From assembly GCA_022578965.1 (NCBI GenBank), contig MU401087.1, positions 1-10,278 of the forward strand: a DNA stretch of 10,278 nt, written 5' to 3'. The notes beneath the pieces are model-generated. The model was not told the DNA's origin and ran no database searches. It saw only the letters and a list, made by a program, of their open reading frames with translations. This DNA is from Xylaria sp. FL1777 (Eukaryota > Ascomycota > Sordariomycetes > Xylariales > Xylariaceae). The translations under genes were made by a program, and so were the position numbers. Shown piece by piece: positions 1 through 7,986 of this stretch; the first letter of the stretch is position 1, and each line of letters begins with the position of its first letter.

Positions 1-245
1 CTTTAATAATAATAAGATTTTTTATAGCTACTAAAATATTTTAATAATATAAAAAAAAGTACTATTTATTAAAACTAAAATAAAATATAAATAAATATAA
101 ATTAAGCTTTATTAAAAATTTAATAATTAGCATTTAATATTATAATATTTTTATAAAACATAAATATTATTTGTAGTATACTAAAAAAGCAAACAAATTT
201 TTAATTAAGCTACTAGTTATTATATAACTTAAAAAAAGCACGTAA
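1..245. other. AT-rich flank left of the retroelement, no gene seen
   Basis: This is the DNA just outside the left target-site duplication. It consists of A/T runs with a few AGC/GCT islands and has the same composition as the rest of the window, so it was mutated by the same process. I see no open frame, RNA gene or recognisable repeat end. Before the insertion it was continuous with the sequence that now starts at 7987. Confidence 0.6.
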
Positions 246-250
246 AATAA
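246..250. repeat. Target-site duplication, left copy (AATAA)
   Basis: The five bases AATAA directly abut the left LTR and are repeated directly after the right LTR at 7982-7986. A 5-bp duplication is the usual footprint of Ty3/gypsy integrase. In such AT-rich DNA a 5-bp match is weak evidence alone. Here it falls exactly at LTR ends that were placed independently from the LTR alignment. Confidence 0.8.
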
Positions 251-766
251 TATAACGGACTTATTATATATTAATATAATAAGTTTGCTTTTAGAGTTTT
301 AATTTGCAAGTAATAATAAGATCTTTAATAGTAATTTATTAAAGAAGTTTTTAAAGTACTTTTATTACTGTGCATTAATAAAAGTTTTAAAAGTTTAAAA
401 ATAATAAATATATTAATGCTTAGCAGTTATAAAAAATTAATAGCTAAAGAACTAAAACTAAATAAATAACTAAATATAAAAAATGCATGTTTATATAAAT
501 AAAGAAAACAGTAGTAGTAATTTATAAATATTGCTTTTTTTAATAAACTTAACGCTATATTGTTTTAAGTTTAAAGCTTAATAAACTTAACGCTTAAATT
601 TGTTAAGTTTAAAGCTTAATAGATTTAATGCTTAAATTTATTAAGTTTATATATTAAACTTTTATAGTAGTTTAAATACATATTTTTTTAACGAATAGGA
701 CTTTTTTTATATATGCTTTTTTTATACTTAGCTTTTTAACTAGCTTAGTTAGCTTATTTTGTAATA
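251..766 (-). repeat. 3' LTR (left copy)
   Basis: It is 516 bp and aligns base for base to 7466-7981 at a constant offset of 7215 with no gap. On the + strand it starts TATAACGGAC and ends TTTTGTAATA. The right copy starts TATAATAAAC and ends TTTTGTAACA, so the ancestral ends fit the TG...CA rule. By eye about 49 positions differ between the copies, all transitions. Since the coding order runs on the minus strand, this is the 3' LTR. It carries a set of 38-bp repeats at 542-649. Confidence 0.93.
542..649. repeat. Three tandem 38-bp palindromic repeats in the left LTR
   Basis: Units begin at 542, 580 and 618, each with AATAAACTTAA or a C/T, G/A variant; the third is cut short. Each unit holds an interrupted inverted repeat (AAACTTAA ... 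TTAAGTTT) and units one and two end in AGTTTAAAGCTT. The same three units occur in the right LTR at 7757-7864, so they were part of the LTR before insertion. Tandem palindromes in LTRs often carry enhancer or transcription-factor sites; that role here is inference. Confidence 0.8.
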
Positions 767-769
767 TTA

Positions 770-782
770 TTTTTTTTTTTTT
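770..782 (-). other. Polypurine tract (plus-strand DNA primer site)
   Basis: Thirteen T residues on the + strand read as A13 on the minus strand, ending three bases from the start of the left LTR. This is where a polypurine tract must be for second-strand DNA priming of a minus-strand element. Any G residues originally in the tract would have been turned into A. The asymmetry supports the orientation: the matching position at the right LTR is not a purine run in the + direction. Confidence 0.6.
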
Positions 783-1394
783 GTAATTATTATTTTAATA
801 ATTTTGTATTTCTTTTTTTATAAGTTTTCTTTTTTTATTTTCTGTTTTTTGTTTTTTATGCTTATTATATTTAATAAGGTTTCTAAAAAACCTTGCTTGT
901 TATATTTTAAACAAAAAGCTTAATAAAATCTTGCTTTGCTTTTTTTTATTAAACTAAAATTAATTAAAATAGCTTTATATTTTTGCTACAATTATTATAG
1001 CATAAAATGTTTAATGTTAAAATTTAACTTTAATCGATATATTAAATATATTGCAGCTAAACAAGCAAATTGCAATACTAGAAGTTTATTTTTAAAGCAA
1101 ATGTAATAGCTTATTTTTTAGTACAAAAAGCTAAAAAATAAATTAAACTTGCTAATAAAAAAGTATAAAAAAATAAGTATAAAAATCTGCTGTTTTAAGC
1201 AACAAAAAAAACTATAGCAAAAAAAAATAATTGTTACTATAGCTTGTAGTTTAAATAGTTTAGAAAAGCTTAAGCAAGTTAAAGCAAAAAAGCGCTATAT
1301 AGCTAAAAAACAAAAATAGCGCATTAAAGCAGCATAGCTATTATTAGTTGTTTTTTTAAAGCTTAATTAAAACGTACTAAACGCTTTGTTTAAA
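783..1394. other. Interval between the end of pol and the 3' LTR; possible + strand coding remnant
   Basis: About 600 bp separate the chromodomain end from the polypurine tract, long for a simple 3' untranslated region. From about 1000 to 1350 the composition flips: the + strand is A-rich with many AGC/GCA/AAG triplets, whereas the rest of the element is T-rich on +. In + frames this part reads as lysine- and alanine-rich segments, such as KQVKAKKRYIAKKQK at 1272-1316, broken by TAA/TAG stops and a frame change. It could be a decayed antisense or accessory ORF, or a fragment of another element inserted here. I recognise no domain. Confidence 0.4.
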
Positions 1395-1447
1395 GTTAAT
1401 TCTTTTTTTTTAGCTTTAGCTAGTTAAAATATTAATAGTAAAATTAG

Positions 1448-1585
1448 TTTATAATTATTTTAGCAGTTTTTAAATGTTTTTTAAATTCTTAAGTATTATT
1501 AACATATAAATATTTTTTTTACTTAATAAAATATTTAATATTATTGTTGTTTTAACAAAAATCTAGTATATTTTTAACTTTATAA
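1448..1585 (-). pseudogene. C-terminal chromodomain of Pol (decayed)
   Basis: Minus-strand translation in the integrase phase gives YKVKNILDF near 1585-1561, then YFIK*KKY and finally NNT*EFKKHLKTAK near 1500-1460. This fits the chromodomain order: first strand ending in a V/K-x-IL-D segment, a YL-V/I-KW core, and a TWEP-like segment before the last helix. The two stops fall at the conserved Trp positions (TGG to TAA). In chromoviruses this domain steers integration to heterochromatin by reading histone marks. It is the feature that assigns the element to the chromoviruses. Confidence 0.82.
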
Positions 1586-1599
1586 ATGTTTTAATCTGT

Positions 1600-2000
1600 T
1601 TTTATTTTTAGTTATGTTTTAATAAATATTTTAATAAGTACTAGTTTTAATAAAAAAATATAAAAAATAAAGTAAATTTATATGTTCTTTAGTAATAATA
1701 GTTTATAGTTAGTAAATAAAATAACTTCTTTAATTTTAAAAAAGCTAAATTTTTTAAATTTTAATTTATTGCTTAGTTGTTTTATTTTAATTTAAGAAAT
1801 ATTAATGTTTGTATTTTGTTTTTGTTATAGCAAATAAATCTTGTTTTCTTTTTTAAAAGTTAGTTTTTTAGTTCGTTTTTTGTTATAATATACTAATATT
1901 TGTTATTATAAAAACTAAAAACGTAATTATAGTTTAGCTTATAACGTTTTAATTTTTGTTGCAATAGTTTTTACTTAAGGTGCTATAATTAAAATAACAA
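1600..2000 (-). pseudogene. Integrase C-terminal region with GPF/Y-type module (decayed)
   Basis: After the catalytic core the same minus-strand phase gives ILVYYNKKRTKKLTFKK, then ENKIYLL near 1840-1820, and a KLKFKKFSFFKIKEV segment whose SFFKI lies at 1732-1746. This matches the usual order of Ty3/gypsy integrase C-termini: a YYN-K/R helix, a GD-x-V-Y/W-L strand, and the GPF/Y module, here with G and P changed to S and F. It leads into an LLK segment and the chromodomain without a frame change. Confidence 0.8.
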
Positions 2001-2149
2001 GTATTTTTATTAATGTTTTTTTTTGTTTTTTAGTAGTTGCTTGCTATTTATAAACAGTTTTATGCAAAAATATATTTATATTTTTATTTGTTAATATGTT
2101 ATATAAAATTTATGCTATTAATAATAGTTCTACTTAATTGTTTTATTAA

Positions 2150-2580
2150 TAGTTAATATAACTTTATAAATATTGTTTTAATATTTAGTTTAGTTTTTTT
2201 GTTTGTTTATTTGTTTATAAGTAATAAGCAGTTAAAAACTTTAGTTTAATACTAATAAGTTTAAAAAAACTAGTTTTAAACTTAAAAATAAACAATTTAT
2301 TTTAATTTAAAACAATTCTTTTTAGTAGCTTATGTTTATTTAAATATTAGCATATAAAAGTATATATAAGTTATTTAGCTATTATATTTCCTTTAAACAG
2401 TAAAAAATAAGCATATTTAGTAAATTTATTAATAATAACTTATATTTTATTATATTGTACTTTTATAACTAAATTAATTAATAAAAATAGTGCTATAATA
2501 AAATCTTAAGTAATAGTATGTTATGCTTGTTTAAATATTTATATAAGTTATAGTAGTTTATAAAGCTTATATTAAGCTGC
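2150..2580 (-). pseudogene. Integrase catalytic core, rve-type DD35E (decayed)
   Basis: The phase is the same from start to end. The first acidic residue is kept as GAT (Asp) at 2503-2505 within DFIIAL, followed by VIINKFTKYAYFL near 2440-2400. The second is AAT (Asn instead of Asp) at 2305-2307 in RIVLN. The third is AAA (Lys instead of Glu) at 2197-2199 in the QTKK segment. The last two codons are 108 bases apart, leaving 35 residues between them, the exact D-35-E spacing of retroviral-type integrases. Both losses are single G-to-A changes on the coding strand. The enzyme would have been inactive even without the stops. An NY**NN*VELL segment follows downstream. Confidence 0.92.
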
Positions 2581-2589
2581 TTTAGCTTT

Positions 2590-2800
2590 ATTGCAAATAT
2601 TATACTTTTTTATAATAAATTTAACTATGTTTTATAGTTTTAAAAAATTGTATTTTTTTTATAGTTGTTTAACTATTTTTATTGTTTTTTAGTATTTATG
2701 TAATAAATATTCGTAAAATTTTTTAATAAACTTATTTTATAAAAATTCCAATAAATAAACCTTATATTTATACATTAGCTTGTTATTTTTTAATTTTTTA
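2590..2800 (-). pseudogene. Integrase N-terminal zinc-binding (HHCC) region (decayed)
   Basis: Minus-strand translation reads FYEYLLHKY near 2715-2692, where the retained His is CAT at 2698-2700 and the second His position reads Tyr (TAC). About 30 residues on comes KYNICNKAKAA, with the retained Cys as TGC at 2593-2595 and the partner Cys reading Tyr (TAT at 2602-2604). The H-x-H ... C-x2-C arrangement and its position before the core match the zinc-binding domain of Ty3/gypsy integrases, whose motif lies near LLHxxH-x-G. Both lost ligands are explained by one transition each. Confidence 0.8.
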
Positions 2801-2939
2801 TGTTTTTATAGTTGTACTAACTTTTTTAAGTTATAAGCTTATTATAGCTGTATATTTATAAAGTTCTTAAGTATAATTTTAACTTTTAAGCTTTTATTTC
2901 TTTAAGAATATAGCATTTAAATGTTTTTTTTTTAAACTT

Positions 2940-3420
2940 TAAATCTTTTTTAATTTTATTAATTAAGTATATTTGCTTAAATGTTTTTTTTTTCTTAATA
3001 TAGCATATCTTAAAGTTAAATTTAAAAAAAAAAACTATCTAATTTTTATATTGTTTAATAATTTTTTACGTAGTTATAAATTTTGTTAAGTTTTAATAAT
3101 TTAAATAAATTTTAACTAGCTTTATAGTTTTTATAAAGAATGGTTTTTACTTTTTAAGTGCTATAATAATTACAAGCAGTTCTTTATTATATATAAAGTA
3201 TTATAATACTATATTTTATAATGCTTTAAAGTAATAAGCTACTAAGTGTTATTTTTTGTTGTTTTTTAGTTATTTTAAAACTTCTGTAATTATATTATTT
3301 AAAGCATTTATTTTTAGCTTTTTTTTTTTTTGTAAATCAAGTAGTTTAACTATAAGGTTAGAAATAACTTTTAGTTTTAGTTCTTTAAAAGCTTTTTAAG
3401 CTTTTTTTAAAATTAAAAAG
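2940..3420 (-). pseudogene. RNase H domain (decayed)
   Basis: Read on the minus strand in the RT phase: KKFFLI near 3425, HLVAYYFKAL near 3248-3219, then YNKELLVIIIALKK near 3200-3150. These match the RNase H of Ty3/gypsy, where an HPVAYxS-K/R-L segment precedes an YxxxxKELLAI-hydrophobic-AL helix. A VKIYLNY segment follows (Asp to Asn at the TDH/TDY site), then F-T-T, and an A-N-I-L-N segment matching the usual ADALSR end near 2976-2962. The phase changes between ICY (about 3003) and this last segment, at the 2984-2993 homopolymer. I did not locate the first catalytic Asp with confidence. Confidence 0.8.
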
Positions 3421-4385
3421 AACTTTTTTTTATATTTCTTTTTTGTATACTTTATAAAGTAAAATGCTATTTTTTTAAAGTTTTAAATTAACATTTAAAT
3501 ATAGTTCAAAAATCTTAATGCTTGTTATATATTTATAATAGTAGTTAAGTTAAATATTTTCTAGTTTTATACTATATTAATTTTTAACTATTAAATCTAT
3601 ATTTGTTTTAAGGTAATTATAAATCTTAAAAAGTTAATTTTTTATGTATGCTATATATACTTTTTTGTGTTAAGTTATAATTTTGCTTATTTAAGTATTT
3701 TTAACACTTAAGTTATATGTTTTTTATATTTTTCTAGTGTTTTAAAGTAAATTAAAATATCATTTAAATAAATAAACATAAATTTGTTTAAAAACTTCTG
3801 TAAAATTATTATTATTATATATTAAAAGCTAGCTAATACGTTTTGTAGTTTTTATAATATAACTATATATTTATATAATTTATATACTGTTTATATAACA
3901 GTTTTTTATTTTTTTCTTTTAGCTATTTTAATAGCATAATATTTATTTAAAATATTAACTGCTATAAATTATTTTGCTTAACTAATGTTTTTTTTTATAA
4001 TTACTAGTAAAATAAAAAAATATTTATTTGCAATAATAATTATATTTAATAATTAATAATTAACTATTACTTGCTATATTAGTTTTTTTTTTTTATTAAT
4101 TAGTTGTTTTTTATTTTTTATTTTAAGTATTAGCACTATAAAGTATTTAGCAAATAACTAAAATTCTCTTAGGAATTTTTTTGTTAGATTTTTCTAAATA
4201 TATTTTTATAAAGCGTTTATTTTATTTAGGTTTATATAGTATACTTAATAAAGCTTTAGTTAATATTTTTTCTTAATAAAAATATAGTAATTTTATAAGC
4301 TATATTTAAGAAGTTTTTTTTTTTCTTTTTTTTTAAATAGTTTATAAAATTTATAATATACTTTTAGTATTTTGTTTAAAATTTC
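3420..4385 (-). pseudogene. Reverse transcriptase domain (decayed)
   Basis: The clearest motif is MFIYLNDILIYFK on the minus strand, with YLND at 3759-3770: the F/Y-x-DD catalytic box of Ty3/gypsy RT with the first Asp read as Asn (AAT at 3762-3764). The earlier catalytic Asp is also Asn (AAT at 3954-3956, in AVNIL). Upstream the same phase shows VYYKFYKLF near 4355-4330, NLTKKFLREF near 4190-4160, VNY*LLNIIIIANKY near 4060-4020 and LYKYIVIL, LASF*YI near 3860-3820. Downstream are the linker LRFIIT near 3629-3612 and the connection helix ALRFLNYI near 3515-3490. The phase is unbroken for about 1.3 kb, so decay here was almost all substitution. Confidence 0.93.
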
Positions 4386-5844
4386 TTTTGCGATTTTTTT
4401 AATTTTTTTGCTTTGTTTTTTATTTTTTTAATTAATAGTTTTTACTTTTTATTAAATTAAAGAGTTATTAGTTTTTAGCTATAATATTTTTAAAATAATA
4501 TTATAATTAAATATATTAGTAATATTTAATATAATTTACTTTTTATGTTTTTATATAAATATATTAAAAAGTTTAGTTTTTTTAAGTATATAACTGTTAT
4601 TATAGCTAAAAGTACTTTTATTAAATCTTTTAATTTTTTAGGATTTTTACTTATATTTTTAAGAAATTTTATTTTGTTTTACTACTTTAAATAAAATTAT
4701 ATTAGCTTATACTTTTAAATTAATTAAAATGTTATATTTTTTTTTTTAATATATAAGTTTAACTTTAAATTAGTTTTGCTAATTATTATATTAAACTTTA
4801 CGTAAAGCTTTAGTTTTTTTAGCTATTTATTGCTTTTTTAGCAAATGTTTATTTTATTTTTTGATTTTTCTTTATAAAATGTTTAAATGCTTGTTTTATT
4901 TAATACTTTAGATGTTATTATATCTTATTTTATTTTTATTTTTAGTTAAGCTTTAAATTATAGTTTTTAAGCTTTTTTGCTTTTAGTAACTATTTTTTAG
5001 TATAATTATACTTTAATTAGCTAGTAATATTTATAGCAGTTATTTTTATATTTCTTTAAAATAATATTATAAGTATAATTAAAATTTTTTTTAAATATTA
5101 TAAATTTTTGTAAATTTTTATAATAAACTATAGTTATAATTAATTACTTTAATTTATAAAAGTTTTATATTTTTGTTTTTATAATTTGTTTAAAAAACTA
5201 ATTATTTTTTAATTTGTTAAATAAATATTAGTAGCAATAATATATTATATAGCAATTTTATAATATTTTATTATATTTTAGATTTTTTAAGCATAAAATA
5301 TTATTATTGTTTTTTATTATAGTTTTATTATAGTAATAACTTTTAGTAATTAGTTAAATTGTTAGTTTTAGTTTTTAAAACGTATTAATTTTTATGCTAA
5401 CTATTAATGCTTTTTTGTTTTATTATATTTAAAGCAGTTTAAGTTATAAAAATACTTCGTTTATTTTTATTAGTTTTTTTTTTATAGTATTTTTTATAGC
5501 TTTTAATTTTATTTGTTTTTGCTTTAAAGTTTTATAAGTTTTGTTTTTTTAAGTTTATTTAGCAACTAAATATTTTAATAGTTTATAATTAGTTTAATAA
5601 CTATACTATTTATAGTTATAATCTTGTTTTTTTAAACATAACTTTTTTTTAAGTTATATTTTAAGCTTTAATAGTTTAAAGTTTTTATAGTTTTATAAAT
5701 TTGTTAACTATATTAATTTATTATTTTTTATTATTTATTACTTTTAGTTAAACTATTTTTTTAAGTTATATATTAAATAACTTTAATTATTTATATAGCA
5801 AATATATTTTTTTATAATTTGTTTTAATAACTGCAAAGCTTTTA
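4386..5844 (-). other. Gag-pol interval, expected to hold the protease; not resolved
   Basis: The aspartic protease and linkers should lie here on the minus strand, and the T-rich + composition continues unchanged, so it was coding. I cannot place the protease active site with confidence. The best candidate is TINSIVIKLIIN in the translation of 5581-5625, where a D-S/T-G box might be N-S-I; however, Gly to Ile cannot arise by transitions alone and the phase differs from both gag and pol. The phase does change across this interval: gag codons start at remainder 2 and RT codons at remainder 0. That equals a -1 frame relation or an indel. Confidence 0.45.
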
Positions 5845-7190
5845 AATAATATTTGCATGCTTATTTATTTTAATTTATATAAATAAAGCATTTAGTTTTG
5901 TTTAATATAATATTTTTGTTTTAACTTAAAACAGCAACTTTATACTTTTGCTTTAAAAACATATTTTTTAAATTGCTTTATTGTTTTTTGTTATTTTAGA
6001 CTTTTATAATTTATATTTTTTTTTTAAGTTAAAAAATCTTTTTTTTTTTATAGTTTTTCTTTTTGTTCTTTTTTTTAAATTAGCATTATTTTTAAAAATA
6101 TTCTTTTTTTTTATAGTTATAATATTTAACTTTAAACATATTTTAAGATTATTGTTTTTAAACTTTACTAATTTGCTTAAATCTTTATTTAATACTTTTT
6201 TAAATATTTTTTTTCTTGTTTTTTTTAATTTTTTTAGTTTTAAAATACTAGTTAAATAATCATTAATTAATTATAATAGCTATATTAATATATATATTAA
6301 TTTTTGCTAGTTTATTTATTTTATATAGTTTGTTTTAAACTTAAGTTTTAAATTTATTATAAAATAAGTAAAATAGTATAAGTTTAAGCAATTTTAAGAT
6401 TGCTACTAATTATTTAAATTTTATAGCATAATTTATTATTGCTTTTGTTTATTTTAAGCAATAAAGTGCTTTTTTTATGTATTTTACCTTTTAAATGTTT
6501 TTAAATAGTGCTTTTATTTAATTTTTAAACTTAACGTAATTCTTAAAAATTTTTTTTGTTTTTAGCTTAAAGTTAGTTAACTTGTTAGCTTTTAAAAAAT
6601 CTTTTAAAATAAGTTAAAACTATTTTAGTACTTTTTTTAACAGAAATTATAAAATAATTATTATTTTTTGATTTTTTTTTGTAATAGTAGTAAAATGCTA
6701 TTTTAAATAAAGTTTAACGTAAATTAAAAAAGCTTTTATATTTATAGATTTATTATAAAGCTTTAAAGCAGTAAGTTTAAAACTTTTAATATTTAGCATT
6801 TTTAATATTATAAATAATTTTAATAATAAAAGCAGCAATAATAATAAAAAGTTAAGTTTTTTATTTTAAGTTATTACTTTAAGTATAACAGTAATAAAAA
6901 TAAGCATTAAGTTTGCTAATAATAATATTAATATTAGTTATAGCATAATTACTTGTTTAAAATTTTAATTTATTATTATAGTAGCAATTATTATTGCTGC
7001 TTTAATTATTATAGCTAATATTTATGCTAGTTTAAAAGTTATAACGCTTAATATTTAAGCTATTTTTTAAATTAAAGCAACTAGTTTGCTTTATAGCACT
7101 AGCATTAACGTTAGTTTTTTTTTATTACTGCTGCTTAATTTTTTTTTTTTATTACTGCTTTTTTTTTAATAAAAATAGCTAGTAAAAATG
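5845..7190 (-). pseudogene. gag: Decayed gag (capsid-like region and possible zinc knuckle)
   Basis: On the minus strand, one phase (remainder 2) runs from about 6790 to 6240. It begins FKLTALKLYNKSINIKAFL (6778-6725), continues YVKLYLK, and later gives INYAIKFK*LVAIL (near 6436-6390), LFYLFYNKF, and a YINIAIIIN segment near 6270. This matches Ty3/gypsy Gag: a P-x-x-Y/F ... F-L entry helix, the Y-x-x-x-F-x-x-L-A helix, a hydrophobic FY-x-GL segment, and a final YI-x-x-A-x-x-I-D segment. Downstream is a Lys/Arg-rich stretch. In the same phase lies KCFIY at 5893-5879, with one kept Cys (5888-5890) and a Tyr at the next Cys site; this is a possible CCHC knuckle, but its His position reads Lys. 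The N-terminus (7190-6800) is Asn/Ser-rich and its start codon cannot be fixed. Confidence 0.8.
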
Positions 7191-7465
7191 CTAAAATTTG
7201 TTGTTTTAGTATATTGCTAGTTTTAAAAGTCTTTAAAATTTTTAAACTTAGTTTTTAACTTTTTATTTTTAGTAGTATAACCTAGATTTAGTTTATTAGT
7301 TATTAAGTAAAGTTTATTTATGCAATGCTATTTAGCATTTTTGTTTTTTAAATATCTTTTTAGTATACTTTTAAAAGTTTATTTTGTAAATTGTTTATTA
7401 TTTAACTTTTTATATTAGTATTTATTCTTATATATTAAGTTTTATTAATTAAAAAGCTATTAAAA
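7191..7465 (-). other. 5' leader with probable primer-binding region next to the 5' LTR
   Basis: This interval lies between the right LTR and the gag remnant, and no coding match is seen. Directly inside the LTR the minus strand reads TTTTAATAGC, where a tRNA primer-binding site should be. TAATAGC could be a decayed TGGTAGC, the start of many initiator-Met-type sites, but only about seven bases can be compared, so the tRNA is not determined. Confidence 0.4.
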
Positions 7466-7981
7466 TATAATAAACCTATTATATATTAATATAATAAGTT
7501 TGCTTTTAAGGTTTTAATTTGCAAATAATAATAGAATTTTTAATAATAGTTCATTAAAAAAGTTTTTAAAGTATTTTTATTACTATGCATTAATAAAAGT
7601 TTTAAAGGTTTAAAAGTAATAAATATATTAGTACTTAGCAGTTATAAAAAATTAATAGCTAAAAAACTAGAACTAAATAAATAACTAAATATAAAAAATG
7701 TATATTTATATAAATAAAAAAAACAGTAGTAATAATTTATAAATATTGCTTCTTTTAATAAACTTAATGCTATATTATTTTAAGTTTAAAGCTTAATAAA
7801 CTTAATGCTTAAGTTTGTTAAGTTTAAAGCTTAATAAACTTAATGCTTAAGTTTATTAAGTTTATGCATTAAACCTTTATAGTAGTTTAAATATATATTC
7901 TTTTAATAAATAAAACTTTTTTTACGTATGCTTTTTTTACACTTAGCTTTTTAACTAGCCTAGTTAGCCTATTTTGTAACA
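7466..7981 (-). repeat. 5' LTR (right copy)
   Basis: It is 516 bp and collinear with 251-766 without a gap. On the minus strand it begins TGTTACAAAATAGG, a good canonical TGTTA start, and ends at 7466. By element orientation this is the 5' LTR and would have carried the promoter, though no TATA element can be told apart in such AT-rich DNA. It keeps C or G at some sites where the left LTR has T or A, and the reverse also occurs, so both copies mutated independently after insertion. Confidence 0.93.
7757..7864. repeat. Three tandem 38-bp palindromic repeats in the right LTR
   Basis: Units begin at 7757, 7795 and 7833, the counterparts of those at 542, 580 and 618. The AAACTTAA ... TTAAGTTT inverted repeat and the AGTTTAAAGCTT unit end are cleaner here than in the left LTR. 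Same number and spacing in both LTRs shows they were copied with the element. Confidence 0.8.
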
Positions 7982-7986
7982 AATAA
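7982..7986. repeat. Target-site duplication, right copy (AATAA)
   Basis: AATAA follows the last base of the right LTR and matches 246-250 exactly. Together they fix the element ends to the base and show that this copy arrived by integration and has not since recombined with another copy. Confidence 0.8.

Larger units (their letters stand above)
1395..4385 (-). pseudogene. pol: Decayed pol polyprotein (RT, RNase H, integrase, chromodomain)
   Basis: The minus strand can be read as one Ty3/gypsy Pol, despite dozens of stops, in one phase (lowest codon coordinate divisible by 3) from about 4385 to 2995. It then continues in the next phase (remainder 1) from about 2993 to the chromodomain. The join falls at a run of ten T on the + strand (2984-2993), so a single homopolymer length change explains the only frame change seen here. 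Stops lie where Pol normally has Gln, Trp or Arg, as expected from C-to-T and G-to-A. No start or stop can be fixed: the upstream limit is where RT similarity fades and the downstream limit is just past the chromodomain. Confidence 0.88.
251..7981 (-). mobile_element. Full-length, mutationally inactivated Ty3/gypsy chromovirus (7,731 bp)
   Basis: A complete LTR retrotransposon lies on the minus strand. It has two 516-bp LTRs, a 5-bp target-site duplication, a polypurine tract next to the left LTR, and a gag-RT-RNase H-integrase-chromodomain order read right to left. The + strand of the interior is T-rich, so the coding strand is A-rich, as is common for such elements. RT placed before integrase makes it Ty3/gypsy and not copia. 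The C-terminal chromodomain makes it a chromovirus, the group that includes the fungal elements Maggy and Pyret. No frame is intact: stops, mostly TAA, occur throughout. It appears non-autonomous and ancient, yet structurally complete, with no large deletion or nested insertion that I can prove. The family name cannot be given from sequence alone. Confidence 0.95.

Noticed and set aside
5581..5625. Candidate aspartic protease active site (TINSIV on the minus strand)
   Set aside because: An N-S-I box would need more than transitions from D-S/T-G, and its phase matches neither gag nor pol. Kept only as a possibility within the unresolved interval.
5849..5890. Full CCHC zinc knuckle in gag
   Set aside because: The first Cys is kept and the second and fourth positions read Tyr as expected from decay, but the His position reads Lys (AAA), which C-to-T or G-to-A cannot produce from His. 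It is therefore only noted as possible in the gag entry.
5981..6259. 92-codon open frame on + rich in Phe and Leu
   Set aside because: It lies opposite the Lys-rich end of the decayed gag on the minus strand. Poly-Phe here is the complement of AAA-rich codons and the protein has no recognisable feature, so it is an antisense shadow.
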